From assembly GCA_964019155.1 (NCBI GenBank), contig OZ025244.1, positions 46,946,969-47,010,968 of the forward strand: a DNA stretch of 64,000 nt. The letters run 5' to 3'. This DNA is from Osedax fenrisi. Lineage: Eukaryota > Annelida > Polychaeta > Sabellida > Siboglinidae. Under the pieces are notes generated by a model, which made no database searches, had not been told where the DNA came from, and worked only from the letters and a program-made list of their open reading frames with translations. Positions within the stretch are counted from its first letter, which is position 1; each line of letters opens with the position of its first letter. The position numbers and the translations under genes are program-made. Below, piece after piece: positions 61,318 to 64,000 of the stretch.

Positions 61318-63244
61318 TAGGGGAATGAAACCGATTACGGACACTCTCGGTATTACATCCTACAAAAAGTTATATAATAATATATTTAAAAATCACTTAA
61401 ATTCAGTTTAATGAATACACTATTCATAATTATATAAATAGTCTAAATACGTATTTTTTATTATTTATATTAGTGCGGATATATCAAATAAACTGATTTT
61501 TTAGTACGTTTTTAAATTTATGAAAAAAACTGTCAACTTAAACCTTCTCAAGTATATGTTTAATATATAAAATAAAAAAATGAATAAATATATAAAAATA
61601 TATTAATTATAAAATATAACAATATATTATTAATAACTAAATTATTTATTATATTCCAATTATTATATACATAATTGCTGTTTTTTATATCAAATAGTAA
61701 TTAAGTTATAAGTATATATCTAGAGGTCATATACATCCCTAATACGGACACTCCTGATGTCTTAATACGGACGGTGTCTAATGTCCATCAAAATCATGTG
61801 CATTATAATAGTAATACAATCAATTTATGAATACGTATTAAGCTTATTATTTAGATATCTCAGTTGTAATCATTAGTTAAAAAAATAATAAATTAATAAC
61901 TAATTCAATTGTGGGAAAGTCTCCAATTACCGACCCCCTCATAATACCGACCCCCTCTCGTATCTCAATAACTATAAGAGATATAACAAAATTATGTATA
62001 CATGAACTATTAGCAATTTAATGATAAATATGAATACGTATATTGTTTTACAAAATATTCAATCCTACAATTGTTATTTGATCAAATGTAATATTCTGTT
62101 TTTACTTTTTAAATATTTGAATAATAATTTTTTTTAAATCATTGTAAATACTTTATTAATTAAAAGAAAACTTAATACTGCATACAATATTATAGATCAA
62201 TAAAATGTTTATAACTATACTAAAAATAATTAAATTTGAATAACTATTAACCAAAATATCTTAATTATAGCAACCCATATGATTTTCCATTTACCGACCA
62301 CCTAAATTACCCAAATACCGACCCCATGTGATTTATAATATCCAATCAAAATAGATCAGTATTTAACTTTAAAATATGTCATAAGTTGTTTGTGTATCAT
62401 TGCTATAGATTAAGGATTCATGATTATATACATAGGTGATACATATACATTCATGATTATATACATCCTACTGATTAATAAATAAATATTAAATAATAAT
62501 ATATACTATTTTAATATAATTACTATAAAGTTTAAATTTAAATTTAAGATTACTATTAAAACATTAATTCAATAACAAATAATTGCGTGCATGTTATAAT
62601 TAATTATATTTATGAATTATAATTAATTTATGAAATTAATTAATTATATCTACTATGTTGATTGGATATTATAATACTATAATTATTTATACCACGATTA
62701 TTGTAGGGGGTCGGTAATAGGATAAGTGGGTCAGCATTAGGTACATGTATCCGATTACCGACCCCCCTATTTATTCTTGTAAATATAATTATATCAAAAA
62801 TTTAAAATAGCCACATTATTCATTGCCATAATATTACCCTATTTACAAAATTTCAAATAAATATATTTAATATTGAATAAGTTATTATAAATAATCATTT
62901 AGGGGACGGTAATCGGAGACTTTCCCGTTTATTAAATTATGCATAACAATAACTATAAGTAATGTTATTTTAATTAATATGATTGTTTCATCAATAATAT
63001 ATAGTATATTCTATAGAATCATATATGGTATATAGGATGTCCGTATTATAACACAGGGTGTCCGTATTCGAATATGGACACCACGTTATCAATTGAATAA
63101 AAATATTGAATACAATTTTAAAATCAAAATAATATCTTTAATCAAATAATATAAAGATATTGTAATTTTTGAATACAAATATTGAGTAATACAATATTAC
63201 GACCATGTATTGTTAAAGTGTCCATATTAGATTACTTTCCCCTA
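61318..63244. mobile_element. TAGGGGAA element with TACGGACAC phrases, host of a nested copy
   Basis: Left end TAGGGGAATGAAACCGATTA (61318), right end ATTACTTTCCCCTA (63244). The phrase GATTACGGACACTC / GTGTCCGTATTA occurs near 61332, 61741, 61763, 63040, 63057, 63075 (reversed) and 63216. A different element of the same structural class (61910-62929) lies inside. Without it this element would be about 0.9 kb, the size of its relatives. No ORF. Confidence 0.65.
61910..62929. mobile_element. Second copy of the TACCGACCCC element, nested, reversed
   Basis: Ends GGGAAAGTCTCCAATTACCG and CGGTAATCGGAGACTTTCCC. Internal blocks match 26424-27387 in reverse orientation, e.g. TTAATTATAGCAACCCATAT (62261) is the complement of the block near 27030, and TATTTATACCACGATTAT (62685) that near 26655. 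The copies are clearly diverged, so both are old. Confidence 0.75.
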
Positions 63245-63504
63245 CTACGTTAATACTCAGTAGCGATTCATTAAAATACACCTTTTTCGTGCGTATTTTG
63301 TAAATATTATTCACTAGATTCTAATATTATCAATACATATGTATGCAATGTGTATACCTACGAAACACGTGACTAACCGATAGTAAATATTGTCCTCGTC
63401 CACAATTCGCAGAACATTTTCACAAGACTGCTCATTAAATCTTGCGTGTTTAGATCATCTATTATTAATTATTAACGTATATATCATATTATGTTCAATC
63501 CTAG

Positions 63505-63548
<44 letters not shown>

Positions 63549-64000
63549 TATAGCATCGATAGGTATTTAATATGTTCCTATCGGTATTAAAAGTACGATT
63601 AAAACTTTATCATACCATACACAAATATAAATTAACCAATAATAATTCTATTACATTTTGTAGGATATTATTTTTAAAACAATCCGCAGAAGATGGGCTT
63701 AAATAGGGTTTTTTATTTAGATATATCTGTAAATAAAAATCAATGACATTAGAATATATTTTAACTTATATATTTGCTTAATTAAAAGCAATAATTCAAT
63801 CAATAATATATTAATTATATTAACGTAGGATTAACGTATATATACCTAATCCTAAAGGATTACTATTATGTTAATGCATGTATGTATACATCATGTATAA
63901 TACATGCATACATGCATTAATACATACATGTATGGTGTAATTCAACTTATGTTTTAATTAATTTATCTCACAGCATGCACTACATATTCAATTATTAAAA
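63245..64000. other. AT-rich interval without a gene
   Basis: A (TA)n tract at 63509-63546 and an imperfect palindrome of ATGCATGTATGTATAC words at about 63870-63920. The plus-strand frame across the microsatellite is an artefact. Confidence 0.5.

Overview
This is a very AT-rich (clearly above 75% A+T) intron-bearing animal genome window. It is dominated by transposable elements, (TA)n microsatellites and minisatellites. The mix of elements points to an invertebrate, perhaps an arthropod: a Tnp2/CACTA-like transposase with a DUF4806-type partner gene, PIF/Harbinger, hAT and pogo-like transposons, Ty3/gypsy, RTE-like, CR1/L2-like and RNase H-bearing LINEs, and several MITE families. I cannot fix the species. 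I recognise no rRNA, tRNA, CRISPR array or bacterial-type operon.

The one clear host gene is not visible as a long ORF. Seven short plus-strand exons (45856-61244) with GT..AG borders and consistent phases give a 244-residue class I SAM-dependent methyltransferase of the METTL27 (WBSCR27) type. Its introns hold three MITEs, two antisense LINE copies, a nested MITE-like element just downstream, and a 31-bp minisatellite whose last unit runs into the 3' splice site of exon 6.

Layout. 1-5450: a MITE family with CAGTAAAACC ends (three copies or parts) and a pogo-like remnant. 4952-13764: a 7.8-kb unit on the minus strand with an intact 653-residue Tnp2-like transposase and a multi-exon DUF4806-type gene, flanked by almost identical ~0.5-kb direct repeats. 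14000-18750: two Harbinger transposase relics and a Myb-like partner; one relic is split by a 225-bp hAT-type MITE with an exact 8-bp target duplication. 19200-25030: pogo-like fragments, a long foldback element, a 52-bp perfect palindrome, and an internally deleted hAT transposon with perfect 8-bp target duplication. 26400-34090: elements with TAGGGGA ends and a decayed second copy of the Tnp2-like/DUF4806 pair. 34200-39300: a decayed gypsy element with a conspicuously GC-rich LINE inserted in its reverse transcriptase. 39600-44600: a Tnp2-like N-terminal relic, a pogo-like C-terminal relic and a nearly full-length RTE-like LINE. 45856-61244: the METTL27-like gene. 61318-64000: nested TAGGGGA elements and AT-rich filler.

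Long (TA)n tracts occur at about 11727-11780, 14281-14333, 14872-14918, 15217-15256, 18078-18121, 27881-27931, 31094-31189, 46463-46635, 51187-51234, 53186-53240, 60964-61018 and 63509-63546. Exon models, domain names and element classes are read by eye, without alignments.
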